Below are positions 16,197 through 23,917 of a stretch of 64,000 nucleotides of DNA, piece after piece; within the stretch, counting starts at the first letter, position 1, and each line of letters starts with the position of its first letter. The translations under genes and the position numbers were made by a program. The notes below the pieces were generated by a model. The model was not told where the DNA came from. It worked only from the letters and a program-made list of their open reading frames with translations, and ran no database searches. The stretch comes from Hymenobacter armeniacus (GTDB lineage Bacteria; Bacteroidota; Bacteroidia; Cytophagales; Hymenobacteraceae), in contig NZ_JACXAC010000001.1 in assembly GCF_014699055.1 (NCBI RefSeq), forward strand, positions 1 to 64,000, in the 5' to 3' direction.

Positions 16197-17534
16197 CTAT
16201 TGCTCAGCGGCCAACTGCTCGGCCGTGCGGCGGGCGTGGCGCACGCAGTCGGGCACGCCCACGCCGGCGCGCCAATTGGCCACGGCCACAATGCGCTCGG
16301 CTTCCAGCTCGGCCGCGGCCGCGTGCGCCCCCACTATGCGCTGGTCGAACTGCGGAATGCTGCGCGGCCAGCTGTAGCGGAACTGCCAGCGCGGGGCCCC
16401 CGTGATGCCGTACAGCTTGCTCAGCTCGGTGTGCACGGCGGCTTTCTGGGCTTCCTCGGGCTGCCGGGCGGCGTCTTCGTACTGCGCGCCGCCCACGAAG
16501 GTGGTGAACAGCACCTGCCCGGCCGGCACGCGGTTGGGGTAGATGCTGCTGGTCCAGATGGAACCGGCCGCGTAGGTGCCTTCCACTTTGGGATTGAGCG
16601 CGCCGAAGCCGTTGAGCGGGTGCGCCACGGCGGCCCGGTCGTAGGCCGAATACACGGCGCTCATGGGCGGGTAGTGCACGGCCGCCAGCGCCGCCGCGGC
16701 TTGCGGAAACAGCGGTTGCAGCAGCGGCGCCACCGCATAGGTGGGCAGCGCCAGTGCCAGGTGCGAGTAGCCGGGCGCCGCTTCCAGCCCCTGCGGCCCT
16801 TTCAATTCCAGCTGGTAGGTGCCATCGGCCGCCCGCGAAATGGCCGTGACCGTGGTACCCGCCTGGTAGCCGCTGAGCCGGGCCGCCAGCGCATCGGCAA
16901 TGGTTTGAATGCCTTTTTTGAGCGTGACGATGCGGCGGCGGCCGGCGCCTTTGCTCGTTTTGGCAAAGCCGCGCAGCACCGAGCCAAACTGCTGCTCCAA
17001 GGCCGCCAGCTGCGGAAAGGTCTTGTGGATGAGCAGCTGCTCGGGGTCGCCGGCGTAGATGCCGGCCATGAAGGGATTGACGGCGTAATCCACAATTTCG
17101 GGCCCGAAGCGGCGGCGGAAAAAATGCGCCACCGTTTCCTGCGGGTCGAGGGGCGCGGCGGGCGTGCGGAATTCTTTCAGCAGTTGCCACTTCGCTTTTA
17201 GGCTGAAAAAGCCGTTGGTGAGCAGGCTGGGCGGGGAACCGGGCAGCACCTGGTAGCGGCCGTCGCGCAGCACGTAGCGGTGCTGGCTCACGGCGGCCGC
17301 GTCCTGAATCTGGTCGGTCAGGGCGAGGTCGGCCAGCAGCTCTTCCAACTCGGTGCTCATCTGCAGCGAGTTGGGGCCCACTTCCAGCAGGTAGCCTTCG
17401 GGCGTGGGCAGGCTGTGCAGGTTGCCGCCGGGCCGGGTATCGGCCTCAAACAGGTCGTAGGGCACGCCGGCCTTTTGCAGGTACCAGGCCAGGGTGAGGC
17501 CGCTGATGCCCCCGCCGATGATGCCGATTTTCAT
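16197..17534 (-). CDS. hemG: Protoporphyrinogen oxidase (FAD-dependent)
   Basis: A 445-residue flavoprotein that oxidises protoporphyrinogen IX (or coproporphyrinogen III) late in haem synthesis. The N-terminus carries the FAD-binding Rossmann motif 'IGIIGGGISGLTLAWYLQKAG', then 'LFEADTRPGGNLHSL'. The middle has 'VNPFMAGIYAGDPEQLLI', a typical HemG/HemY substrate-domain stretch, and the C-terminus has 'NWRAGVGVPDCVRHARRTAEQL', the second FAD-binding region. The length fits the family. The ATG at 17534 sits exactly at the Rossmann fold; the frame's 20 further upstream codons overlap the divergent promoter and are not used. It is also called HemY. Confidence 0.9.
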   Translation of the reverse strand: MKIGIIGGGISGLTLAWYLQKAGVPYDLFEADTRPGGNLHSLPTPEGYLLEVGPNSLQMSTELEELLADLALTDQIQDAAAVSQHRYVLRDGRYQVLPGSPPSLLTNGFFSLKAKWQLLKEFRTPAAPLDPQETVAHFFRRRFGPEIVDYAVNPFMAGIYAGDPEQLLIHKTFPQLAALEQQFGSVLRGFAKTSKGAGRRRIVTLKKGIQTIADALAARLSGYQAGTTVTAISRAADGTYQLELKGPQGLEAAPGYSHLALALPTYAVAPLLQPLFPQAAAALAAVHYPPMSAVYSAYDRAAVAHPLNGFGALNPKVEGTYAAGSIWTSSIYPNRVPAGQVLFTTFVGGAQYEDAARQPEEAQKAAVHTELSKLYGITGAPRWQFRYSWPRSIPQFDQRIVGAHAAAAELEAERIVAVANWRAGVGVPDCVRHARRTAEQLAAEQ

Positions 17535-17571
17535 AAAGTCGTAGCGCAAATGAGCCTGCAAAGTTCGCCCG

Positions 17572-17579
17572 TAGCTTTG
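17572..17579 (+). promoter_or_regulatory. TAnnTTTG promoter element before the GmhB-like gene
   Basis: TAGCTTTG, a perfect -7 match, ends 5 bases before the ATG at 17585 in the 50-base divergent gap with hemG. Confidence 0.65.
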
Positions 17580-17584
17580 CTGCA

Positions 17585-18103
17585 ATGACAACAAAAAACA
17601 AAGCCATATTTCTGGACCGCGACGGCGTGCTGAACGAAGAAATTGGCACCTACGTGTGGCAGCCCGAGAAATTCATCATCTGCCCCGGCGTGCCCGAAAG
17701 CCTGGCCCGGCTCAAAGCCGCCGGCTACCACCTGATAGTCGTCACCAACCAGGCCGGCATTGCCAAAGGCCTCTACACCGCGGCCGACGTGCACGCCTGC
17801 CACGCCAAGCTGCAAGCTGCCTGCGGCGGCATCCTCGACGCGCTGTATTTCGCCGACGCCCACCCCAGCGTGAGCGAATCCGTCCTGCGCAAGCCCAATT
17901 CCGGCATGCTGGAAAAAGCCATGGCCCGCTTCCGCCTCGACGCGGCGCAGTGCTGGATAGTGGGCGACCGCCTGCGCGACATGGAAGCCGGCGCCGCGGT
18001 GGGCGTGCGCGGCATTCTGGTGGGGGAGGAGGAAAACGCGGAAGGATTCGCGCCGCACGTGGCCGATTTGCGGGCGGCTACGGCCCTTATTTTGACTGCA
18101 TAA
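17585..18103 (+). CDS. HAD-family phosphatase, GmhB/HisB-N-like
   Basis: A 172-residue HAD phosphatase. Motif I 'AIFLDRDGVLNEE' has the nucleophile and acid Asp, motif II is 'VVTNQAGIAKG', motif III is the Lys in 'LRKPNSGMLEKA', and motif IV is 'WIVGDRLRDMEAG'. The length and layout match D-glycero-manno-heptose-1,7-bisphosphate 7-phosphatase (GmhB) and its HisB-N relatives. The Cys-x-His / Cys-x-Cys zinc loop of classical GmhB is absent: the region reads 'FADAHPSVSES'. The substrate is therefore uncertain. A heptose role would fit the GT9 gene at 6154-7269, but that link is inference. Confidence 0.8.
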   Translation: MTTKNKAIFLDRDGVLNEEIGTYVWQPEKFIICPGVPESLARLKAAGYHLIVVTNQAGIAKGLYTAADVHACHAKLQAACGGILDALYFADAHPSVSESVLRKPNSGMLEKAMARFRLDAAQCWIVGDRLRDMEAGAAVGVRGILVGEEENAEGFAPHVADLRAATALILTA

Positions 18104-18118
18104 ATGCAACAAAATCAA

Positions 18119-18146
18119 GTCATGCCGAGCACAGCCGGGGCATGAC
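18119..18146. repeat. Palindromic intergenic repeat, GTCATGC family
   Basis: Arms GTCATGCC and GGCATGAC surround a 12-base centre. It lies just after the GmhB-like gene. The head GTCATGC.GAGC recurs in the larger element at 24529-24651. Confidence 0.5.
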
Positions 18147-18151
18147 GGACG

Positions 18152-18189
18152 AAAAAGGCCGGCTTTCCACGCGGGAAGCCGGCCTTTTC
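18152..18189. terminator. Bidirectional rho-independent terminator
   Basis: The hairpin arms AAAAGGCCGGCTT and AAGCCGGCCTTTT enclose about 10 bases. A and T runs flank it, so it serves both the convergent GmhB-like gene and the small lipoprotein gene. Confidence 0.85.
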
Positions 18190-18205
18190 ATTTCAACTCC
18201 GATGC

Positions 18206-18361
18206 TTACTGGCGCTCTACTTGTTGGGCAGTGCTGGCCGTGATGGGCGAGGAAACGCGGTTGGCCTCCTTAGTGCTGCTGTAGGCGGGGCACTTCTGGC
18301 GGTTGCAGGCGCCGAGGGTGAGGGCGGCAGCACAGGCGGCGAGCAATACGAACTTTTTCAT
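18206..18361 (-). CDS. Small lipoprotein, 51 residues
   Basis: A short gene found by reading the gap. It starts at an ATG (18361) with 'MKKFVLLAACAAALTLGAC', a full lipoprotein signal with lipobox LGAC (Cys 19). The mature part is only 33 residues and begins 'NRQKCPAYSSTKEANRV'. The second cysteine in a CPAY motif is notable, as similar tiny CPxY lipoproteins occur in related bacteria (from memory, not checked). A perfect TATCTTTG box lies at 18402-18409, giving a ~35-base leader, and a terminator follows the stop. Signal, promoter and terminator together make it a real gene despite its size. Function unknown. Confidence 0.75.
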   Translation of the reverse strand: MKKFVLLAACAAALTLGACNRQKCPAYSSTKEANRVSSPITASTAQQVERQ

Positions 18362-18401
18362 AATTTATATTAATACGGGTGAGGGATGACGGGCTGAGCT
18401 T

Positions 18402-18409
18402 CAAAGATA
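18402..18409 (-). promoter_or_regulatory. TAnnTTTG promoter element for the small lipoprotein gene
   Basis: TATCTTTG on the minus strand, about 40 bases before the ATG at 18361. No -33 TTTG is seen at the expected spacing. Confidence 0.5.
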
Positions 18410-18457
18410 AGCAGGGAGCTCAATATTTCGCTACGTCTTCCTAACGCCGAAATTGAA

Positions 18458-19855
18458 TTATTCGTATCCGAGGATGCGCATCATGCTGCCGGCTTCCTGC
18501 TGGGGCGCAAAAACGGTATCGGTGAGCGTGCCATCGGCGGCGCGGTCGAGAATGACGTGCTGCGGGGCCGGAATGAGGCAGTGCTTGATGCCGCCGTAGC
18601 CGCTGAGGCTCTCCTGGTAGGCGCCGGTGTGGAAGAAGCCCACGTAGAGCGGCTGGGCATCGGCGGGCTTGCGCTCGGGCAGAAACACCTGGTAGATGTG
18701 CTTCTCGGCGTTGTAGTAGTCCTGCGAGTCGCAGGTGAGGCCGCCGAGCTGGCAGCGCTTGTACGATTTCTGCCAGCCGTTCACGGCCAGCATGATGAAG
18801 CGCTGGTTCAGGGCCCAGGTGTCGGGCAGGTTGGTGATGAACGAGCCGTCAATCATGTACCACAATTCCTTGTCGTTCTGCAGCTTCTCGTCGAGAATGC
18901 TGTAGATGATGGCGCCGCTTTCGCCCACCGTGAAGATGCCGAACTCGGTGAAAATGTTGGGCTCGGGCACGCCTTCTTCCTTGCAGATACGCTGAATGGT
19001 GCGCAGAATCTCGGCCACCATGTAAGGGTAGTCGTACTCGGGCTGGATGCTGGTCTGGATGGGGAAGCCGCCGCCGATGTCAATCGTGGTGAGGGTAGGG
19101 CACACCTTGCGCAGCTCGCAGTACTTGTGCACGAAGCGGCTCAGCTCCGACCAGTAATAGGACGTGTCCTTGATGCCGGTATTGATGAAGTAGTGCAGCA
19201 TGGTGAGCGTGAAGCGCGGGTCGTCCTTGATGCGCTGCTCGTAGAGCGGAATCACGTCGGCGTAGCGCACGCCCAGGCGTGAGGTGTAGAACTGGAAGCG
19301 CGGCTCCTCGTCGGAGGCCAGGCGCATGCCCAAGTTCACCTTCTCATTTACGTGGTCGTGGTAGTACTCGATTTCGTTGGGCGAATCGATGATGGGCATG
19401 CAGTTCACAAACCCGTCGTTAATCAGGTCGGCGATTTCCTTCTTGTAAGCCTCGGGTTTGAAGCCGTTGCAGATGATGTGCTTCTGCTTGTCGACCTTGC
19501 CCTGGGCGTGCAGGTTGCGGATGATGCTGATGTCGAACCACGACGAGGTTTCGAGGTGGATGTCGTTTTTCAGGGCCTCTTCCAGCACGAAGCGGAAGTG
19601 CGACGACTTGGTGCAGTAGGCGTAGGAATAGGAGCCGGTGTAGCCGGTTTTCTCAATGCCCTCGGCAAACCATTGCTTGGCCCGCTGAATCTGGGAGCTG
19701 ATTTTGGGCAAATACGTGAGGCGTAGCGGAGTGCCGTATTTTTCCACGAGGCCCATCAGGTCGATGCCGTGAAATTGCAGCTCGTGGTCCTGCACGGTAA
19801 AGTCGGCCGTAGGAAAGTCGAAAGTCTGAGAAATGAGGTCGTGGTACGTATCCAT
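18458..19855 (-). CDS. speA: Arginine decarboxylase-like PLP enzyme
   Basis: A 465-residue PLP-dependent decarboxylase of the alanine-racemase-fold (type III) group, closest in style to Bacteroidota arginine decarboxylases. The PLP lysine is in 'YAYCTKSSHFRFVLEEAL'; 'LETSSWFDISIIRNL', 'IICNGFKPEAYKKEI', the phosphate-binding 'TIDIGGGFPIQTS' and a C-terminal 'FHTGAYQESLSGYGGIKHCLIP' follow. It is shorter than the ~630-residue SpeA of enterobacteria. It would convert arginine to agmatine for polyamine synthesis. It is divergent from an arginase-family gene, with argS after that. A TACTTTTG box lies ~47 bases upstream. Confidence 0.82.
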   Translation of the reverse strand: MDTYHDLISQTFDFPTADFTVQDHELQFHGIDLMGLVEKYGTPLRLTYLPKISSQIQRAKQWFAEGIEKTGYTGSYSYAYCTKSSHFRFVLEEALKNDIHLETSSWFDISIIRNLHAQGKVDKQKHIICNGFKPEAYKKEIADLINDGFVNCMPIIDSPNEIEYYHDHVNEKVNLGMRLASDEEPRFQFYTSRLGVRYADVIPLYEQRIKDDPRFTLTMLHYFINTGIKDTSYYWSELSRFVHKYCELRKVCPTLTTIDIGGGFPIQTSIQPEYDYPYMVAEILRTIQRICKEEGVPEPNIFTEFGIFTVGESGAIIYSILDEKLQNDKELWYMIDGSFITNLPDTWALNQRFIMLAVNGWQKSYKRCQLGGLTCDSQDYYNAEKHIYQVFLPERKPADAQPLYVGFFHTGAYQESLSGYGGIKHCLIPAPQHVILDRAADGTLTDTVFAPQQEAGSMMRILGYE

Positions 19856-19902
19856 TCGGTTTTGAAAACGGCGAAAAAGCCCGACCTTTGCGGCGGGCCG
19901 TA

Positions 19903-19910
19903 CAAAAGTA
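19903..19910 (-). promoter_or_regulatory. TAnnTTTG promoter element for the arginine decarboxylase gene
   Basis: TACTTTTG on the minus strand, 47 bases before the ATG at 19855. Confidence 0.5.
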
Positions 19911-20045
19911 CCGCCGGGTCGGGATAACGGCCGGGAACCGCTTGATGTTCTCCCGCTATCCCGCCTCGCATCGTGACGATGGAATATTAGCGACTTGGCT
20001 ACGGCAGATGCTTCTGCCGCAAGGCAGCGCTCGAAGTGTTTCTAG

Positions 20046-20115
20046 TTGTCAGTTGCTGGTTGCCAGTTGTCAGGTCGTTCATCGATTCTAACAACTGACA
20101 ACCAGCAACTGACAA
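20046..20115. repeat. Inverted repeat built from TTGTCAGTTGCTGGTTG
   Basis: Perfect 17-base arms at 20046-20062 and 20099-20115, with further partial copies (CAGTTGTCA, CAACTGACA) inside. A looser element of similar style (GTTAGCCGTTAGCC / GGCTAACAGCTAAC) is at 35834-35962. It is not followed by a T run, so it is a repeat rather than a terminator. Confidence 0.6.
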
Positions 20116-20169
20116 TTAAAATCCTTGGAACGATGCCGCCATCCTGCTATCCCAAATTCCCACCCTCCG

Positions 20170-21144
20170 ATGAAACGCATCAAACTTCTGGAAGTCCGCT
20201 CCGAGCTCGGGGCCGGCACCCGCGGCTCCGGCATGGGCATCGACGCCCTGCGCGTGGCCTGCCTCAACAAAGGCTCCGACTATTTCCGCCGGTTCAACTC
20301 CGTGGTGGTGCCCGATTTGAACCACGTGCTGTTCGATAAAACGCCGTTCCCCTTCGCCAAGCACATCGACGCCATCTACACCGTGCAGAAGGGCATTGCC
20401 GCCGCCGTGGAGCAGACCCTGCGCTTCGGCGAGTTCCCGCTGGTGCTGGCCGGCGACCACAGCTCGGCCAACGCCACCATTGCCGGCATCAAGGCCGCCT
20501 ACCCCACCAAAACGCTGGGCGTCATCTGGATTGACGCCCACGCCGACATTCACTCGCCCTACACCACGCCCAGCGGCAACGTGCACGGCATGCCCCTGGC
20601 CGCCTCGCTCGGCGTCGACAACCTCAAACACCAGCGCAACATCCCCGACGCCGAAACCATCTTCTTCTGGCGCCGCCTGCAAAACCTAGGCGAGCCCGGC
20701 CCCAAACTCAAGCCCGAACACCTGGTGTACGTGGTGGTGCGCGACACCGAAGAGGAGGAAGACGCCCTCATCGAGGAACTGGGCATTAAATGGATAAAGC
20801 TGCCCGAAATCAAGGCCAAAGGCTCGCGCCGCCTCACCCGCGAGATTTACGAGCACCTGCGTTTCTGCGACCTGGTCTACATTTCCTTCGACGTCGACAG
20901 CCTCGATTCGAGCTTCAGCATCGGCACGGGCACGCCCGTGGAAGACGGCCTCTACCTCTCCGAAGCCGAAAACCTCTGCCAGGACCTGCTGGAAAACGAC
21001 CGGGTGGTGTGCTTCGAAATGGTCGAAATCAACCCCACGCTGGACAACGGCAACACGATGGCCAAGAATGCCTTCAACATCCTGGAAAAGGCGACGGATG
21101 CCATTGAGAAGCGGCTGCGGCTGGAAGAGGTGGTGAGCCGGTAG
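20170..21144 (+). CDS. Arginase/agmatinase family enzyme, probably arginase
   Basis: A 324-residue ureohydrolase with a binuclear manganese site. Metal ligands are visible in 'LAGDHSSANATI' (His), 'VIWIDAHADIHSP' (Asp, His, Asp) and 'YISFDVDSLDSSF' (two Asp). The motif 'TTPSGNVHGMPLA' follows the arginase pattern (S/T-G-N-x-H-G-x-P) more than agmatinase. It would cut arginine to ornithine and urea. The neighbouring arginine decarboxylase makes agmatine, so agmatinase activity cannot be excluded. The ATG at 20170 gives the natural start 'MKRIKLLEVRSELGAG'. argS follows in the same direction 135 bases later. Confidence 0.85.
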   Translation: MKRIKLLEVRSELGAGTRGSGMGIDALRVACLNKGSDYFRRFNSVVVPDLNHVLFDKTPFPFAKHIDAIYTVQKGIAAAVEQTLRFGEFPLVLAGDHSSANATIAGIKAAYPTKTLGVIWIDAHADIHSPYTTPSGNVHGMPLAASLGVDNLKHQRNIPDAETIFFWRRLQNLGEPGPKLKPEHLVYVVVRDTEEEEDALIEELGIKWIKLPEIKAKGSRRLTREIYEHLRFCDLVYISFDVDSLDSSFSIGTGTPVEDGLYLSEAENLCQDLLENDRVVCFEMVEINPTLDNGNTMAKNAFNILEKATDAIEKRLRLEEVVSR

Positions 21145-21267
21145 CGGCGCCAGCGCAAGCTTCGGTTTGGTATTCAACCGTTGGGACAAAGCAGCGCGGT
21201 AAGAAGCCGAACCGTGCTTCCTCTTTTTTTGGAGAAGAGGACAGGGGGTGGGGTTCTCGTGAGAACG

Positions 21268-21275
21268 TACCTTTG
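21268..21275 (+). promoter_or_regulatory. TAnnTTTG promoter element directly before argS
   Basis: TACCTTTG, followed by four C and the GTG start at 21280. It supports the GTG start and a leaderless mRNA. Confidence 0.65.
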
Positions 21276-21279
21276 CCCC

Positions 21280-23073
21280 GTGCAACAGTTAGAATCCTCC
21301 CTCAAAACCGCCCTGCAAAACGCCGCCCAGGCCGTTTTTGGCGTTGAAGTTCCCACCGCCAGCCTCACGCTCCAGCCCACGCGCAAGGAGTTTGCCGGCA
21401 GCTTCACCCTCGTCACGTTCCCGCTCACCAAGGCTTTGGGCAAAGGCCCCGAGCAAATCGGCCAGGCCCTGGGCGAGTGGCTGAAAACCCACGAGCCCCG
21501 CGTGCGCGGCTACAACGTGGTGAAAGGCTTCCTGAACCTCGAAATTGCCGATGCTGAGTGGCTGAGCCAGTTTGCGCAGCTGCGTGCCCAGCCCGCCACC
21601 GCGCCCGTGGCCACCGACGGCCCGCGCAACGTGGTGGTTGAATACTCCTCGCCCAATACCAACAAGCCCCTGCACCTGGGCCACCTGCGCAACAACTTCC
21701 TGGGCTACTCCGTGGCCGAGATTCTGAAAGCCACCGGCGCCACCGTCACCAAAGCCAACCTGGTGAACGACCGCGGCATCCACATCTGCAAGTCGATGAT
21801 TGCCTACCAGCACTTCGGCCACGGCGAAACCCCCGAGCAGGCCGGCATGAAGGGCGACCACCTCGCCGGCAAGTACTACGTGCTGTTTGAGAAGCACTAC
21901 CGCGAGGAAATCAAGCAGCTCGAAGCCGAAGGCGTGGCCACCGACATTGCCAAAAAACAGGCCCCCCTCATGGCCGAAGCCCAGCAGATGCTGCAAGCCT
22001 GGGAAGCCGGCGAGCCGGATGTAAAAGCCCTCTGGAGCCAGATGAACGGCTGGGTGTACGAGGGCTTCGACGAAACCTACAAAACCATTGGCGTCGATTT
22101 CGACCAGTACTACTACGAGTCCGAAACTTACCTGCTGGGCAAAGAGCGGGTGGAAGAGGGCCTGACCAAAGGCGTGTTCTTCAAGAAAGAAAACGGCTCG
22201 GTGTGGGTCGATTTGCAGGCCGAGGGCCTCGACGAAAAGCTCCTGCTCCGCGCCGACGGCACCAGCGTCTACATCACCCAGGACCTGGGCACGGCCGAGC
22301 TCAAGTACCAGGATTTCGGCTACGACAGCAGCATCTACGTCATCGCCGACGAGCAGAACTACCACATGCAGGTGCTGCAAGCCACGCTCAAAAAGCTGGG
22401 CAAGCCCTACGCCGACGCCATCCACCACCTTAGCTACGGCATGGTGGATTTGCCCTCGGGCAAGATGAAATCGCGCGAAGGCACCGTGGTGGACGCCGAC
22501 GAGCTGGTGCGCGACGTGGTGGCCGCCGCCAAAGCCGCCACCCTCGAAAAAGGCAAAACCGAAGGCCTCAGCGATGAAGAGCTCGAAGAACTCTACCACA
22601 TGCTGGGCCTGGGCGCGCTGAAATATTACCTTTTGAAAGTGGACCCCAAGAAGCGCATGCTCTTCAACCCCGAAGAGTCGGTAAGTCTCGAAGGCCACAC
22701 TGGCCCATTCATTCAGTATTCACACGCCCGCATCGCCGCCATTCGCCGCAAAGCCACCGAGCTGGGCATTGACGAATCGGCCGATTGGAGCGGCATTGCC
22801 GGATTGGAAGCCACTGAGCAGGAGCTGATTCAGGAACTGGCCCGCTACGCTTCCGTGGTCGCCGAAGCTGCCCGCAACCTCTCGCCTGCCGTCATTGCCC
22901 AATACGCCTACGACCTGGCCAAGGCCTACAACCGCTTCTACGCCGAAGTGTCGATTTTCCAGGAAGCCGACGCGGCCAAGCGCAGCCTGCGGGTGGCGCT
23001 GTCGGCGCGGGTAGGGGAGCAGATTAAGGCCGCGATGGGCCTGCTTGGCATTCAGGTGCCCGAGCGCATGTAA
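21280..23073 (+). CDS. argS: Arginyl-tRNA synthetase
   Basis: A 597-residue class I tRNA synthetase that charges tRNA-Arg. Seen: an N-terminal additional domain (about 1-110) that binds the tRNA D-loop, the HIGH-type motif 'SPNTNKPLHLGHLRNN', 'LVNDRGIHICKSM', the 'MVDLPSGKMKSREGTVVDADEL' region standing for KMSKS, and a C-terminal helical anticodon domain ending 'GLLGIQVPERM'. The frame extends 33 codons upstream with no family similarity. The GTG at 21280, 4 bases after a TACCTTTG box, gives the usual ArgS N-terminus. It follows two arginine-using genes. Confidence 0.95.
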   Translation: MQQLESSLKTALQNAAQAVFGVEVPTASLTLQPTRKEFAGSFTLVTFPLTKALGKGPEQIGQALGEWLKTHEPRVRGYNVVKGFLNLEIADAEWLSQFAQLRAQPATAPVATDGPRNVVVEYSSPNTNKPLHLGHLRNNFLGYSVAEILKATGATVTKANLVNDRGIHICKSMIAYQHFGHGETPEQAGMKGDHLAGKYYVLFEKHYREEIKQLEAEGVATDIAKKQAPLMAEAQQMLQAWEAGEPDVKALWSQMNGWVYEGFDETYKTIGVDFDQYYYESETYLLGKERVEEGLTKGVFFKKENGSVWVDLQAEGLDEKLLLRADGTSVYITQDLGTAELKYQDFGYDSSIYVIADEQNYHMQVLQATLKKLGKPYADAIHHLSYGMVDLPSGKMKSREGTVVDADELVRDVVAAAKAATLEKGKTEGLSDEELEELYHMLGLGALKYYLLKVDPKKRMLFNPEESVSLEGHTGPFIQYSHARIAAIRRKATELGIDESADWSGIAGLEATEQELIQELARYASVVAEAARNLSPAVIAQYAYDLAKAYNRFYAEVSIFQEADAAKRSLRVALSARVGEQIKAAMGLLGIQVPERM

Positions 23074-23086
23074 TTGCCAGAACGAT

Positions 23087-23183
23087 GTAGAGACGCGACA
23101 CTTCGCGTCTCCCTGCTGAACGATGACAGCAGAACCACCTGCCAGAGGCGCCGACGGGGAGACGCGAAGTGTCGCGTCTCTAC
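23087..23183. repeat. Inverted repeat of the GTAGAGACGCG family
   Basis: Two 27-base arms, perfect reverse complements (23087-23113 and 23157-23183), enclose ~43 bases. Each arm is itself palindromic around ACACTTCG/CGAAGTGT. A shorter palindrome with the same GGTAGAGACGC ends is at 55369-55398. It lies between argS and the LOG gene. Confidence 0.75.
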
Positions 23184-23205
23184 AATCGTTCAATTTGACT
23201 AAACT

Positions 23206-23787
23206 ATGAAAAGTATTGCCGTGTACTGTGGTTCCAGCGCCGGAACCAACCCGAATTACATCACCCAGGCGCAGGCCCTGGCCAAAGCCATGGTGGCCCG
23301 CGGCCTCACGCTGGTGTACGGCGGCGGCCGCGTGGGCCTGATGGGCACCATCGCCGATGCCGTGCTGGCGGAAGGCGGCCAGGTCATCGGCGTCATCCCC
23401 GATTTTCTGGATGCCAAGGAGCTGGCCCACAAGGGCTGCACGGAATTGCACGTCGTAAAGTCCATGCACGAGCGCAAGCTCATGATGGCCGACCGCGCCG
23501 ATGGCTTCATTGCCATGCCCGGCGGCTACGGCACCCTCGAAGAGCTGTTTGAGGTCCTGACCTGGGGCCAACTCGGCCTGCACCAAAAGCCGGTGGCCCT
23601 GCTCAACGTGGCCGGCTACTACGACCTGCTGCTGCAATCCCTCGACCGCATGCGCGACGACCAGCTCCTGCGCGCCGAAAACCGCGCCCAACTCCTGCAG
23701 TCGGCCGACCCGGAAGCGCTGCTGGCCCAGATGGCGGCCTACCAACCGGTGCAGTTGGAGAAATGGCTGACGCCGCCCACCACCTAA
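23206..23787 (+). CDS. LOG family protein (TIGR00730)
   Basis: A 193-residue Rossmann-fold protein of the 'lonely guy' family, which hydrolyses nucleoside 5'-monophosphates, in some members releasing cytokinins. The hallmarks are 'VYCGSSAGTNPNY', 'LVYGGGRVGLMG', 'MHERKLMMADRADGFIAMPGGYGTLEELFE' (split here: MHERKLMM and the PGGYGTLEE catalytic motif) and 'TWGQLGLHQKPVALLN'. The length is standard. In bacteria the usual role is probably nucleotide turnover. A 7-of-8 promoter-like TCAATTTG lies at 23190-23197. Confidence 0.9.
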   Translation: MKSIAVYCGSSAGTNPNYITQAQALAKAMVARGLTLVYGGGRVGLMGTIADAVLAEGGQVIGVIPDFLDAKELAHKGCTELHVVKSMHERKLMMADRADGFIAMPGGYGTLEELFEVLTWGQLGLHQKPVALLNVAGYYDLLLQSLDRMRDDQLLRAENRAQLLQSADPEALLAQMAAYQPVQLEKWLTPPTT

Positions 23788-23917
23788 GGCCGGCGCCATT
23801 CGCTTGCTCGCCACCTGGCGGCACCCCTGCGCAAACCCCCGACCCGCGCTACCAGCCAAAACCCTATTGACCTTCGGCTGGTTACGCAGGCAAATGCTAA
23901 TTCCGTACCTTCAACCC

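Larger units (their letters stand above)
19856..20169. other. Divergent intergenic region between the decarboxylase and arginase-family genes
   Basis: It holds the minus-strand TACTTTTG box for the decarboxylase (19903-19910) and a 17-bp inverted repeat (20046-20115). No clear promoter box was found for the plus-strand gene and no small gene is evident. Confidence 0.5.
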
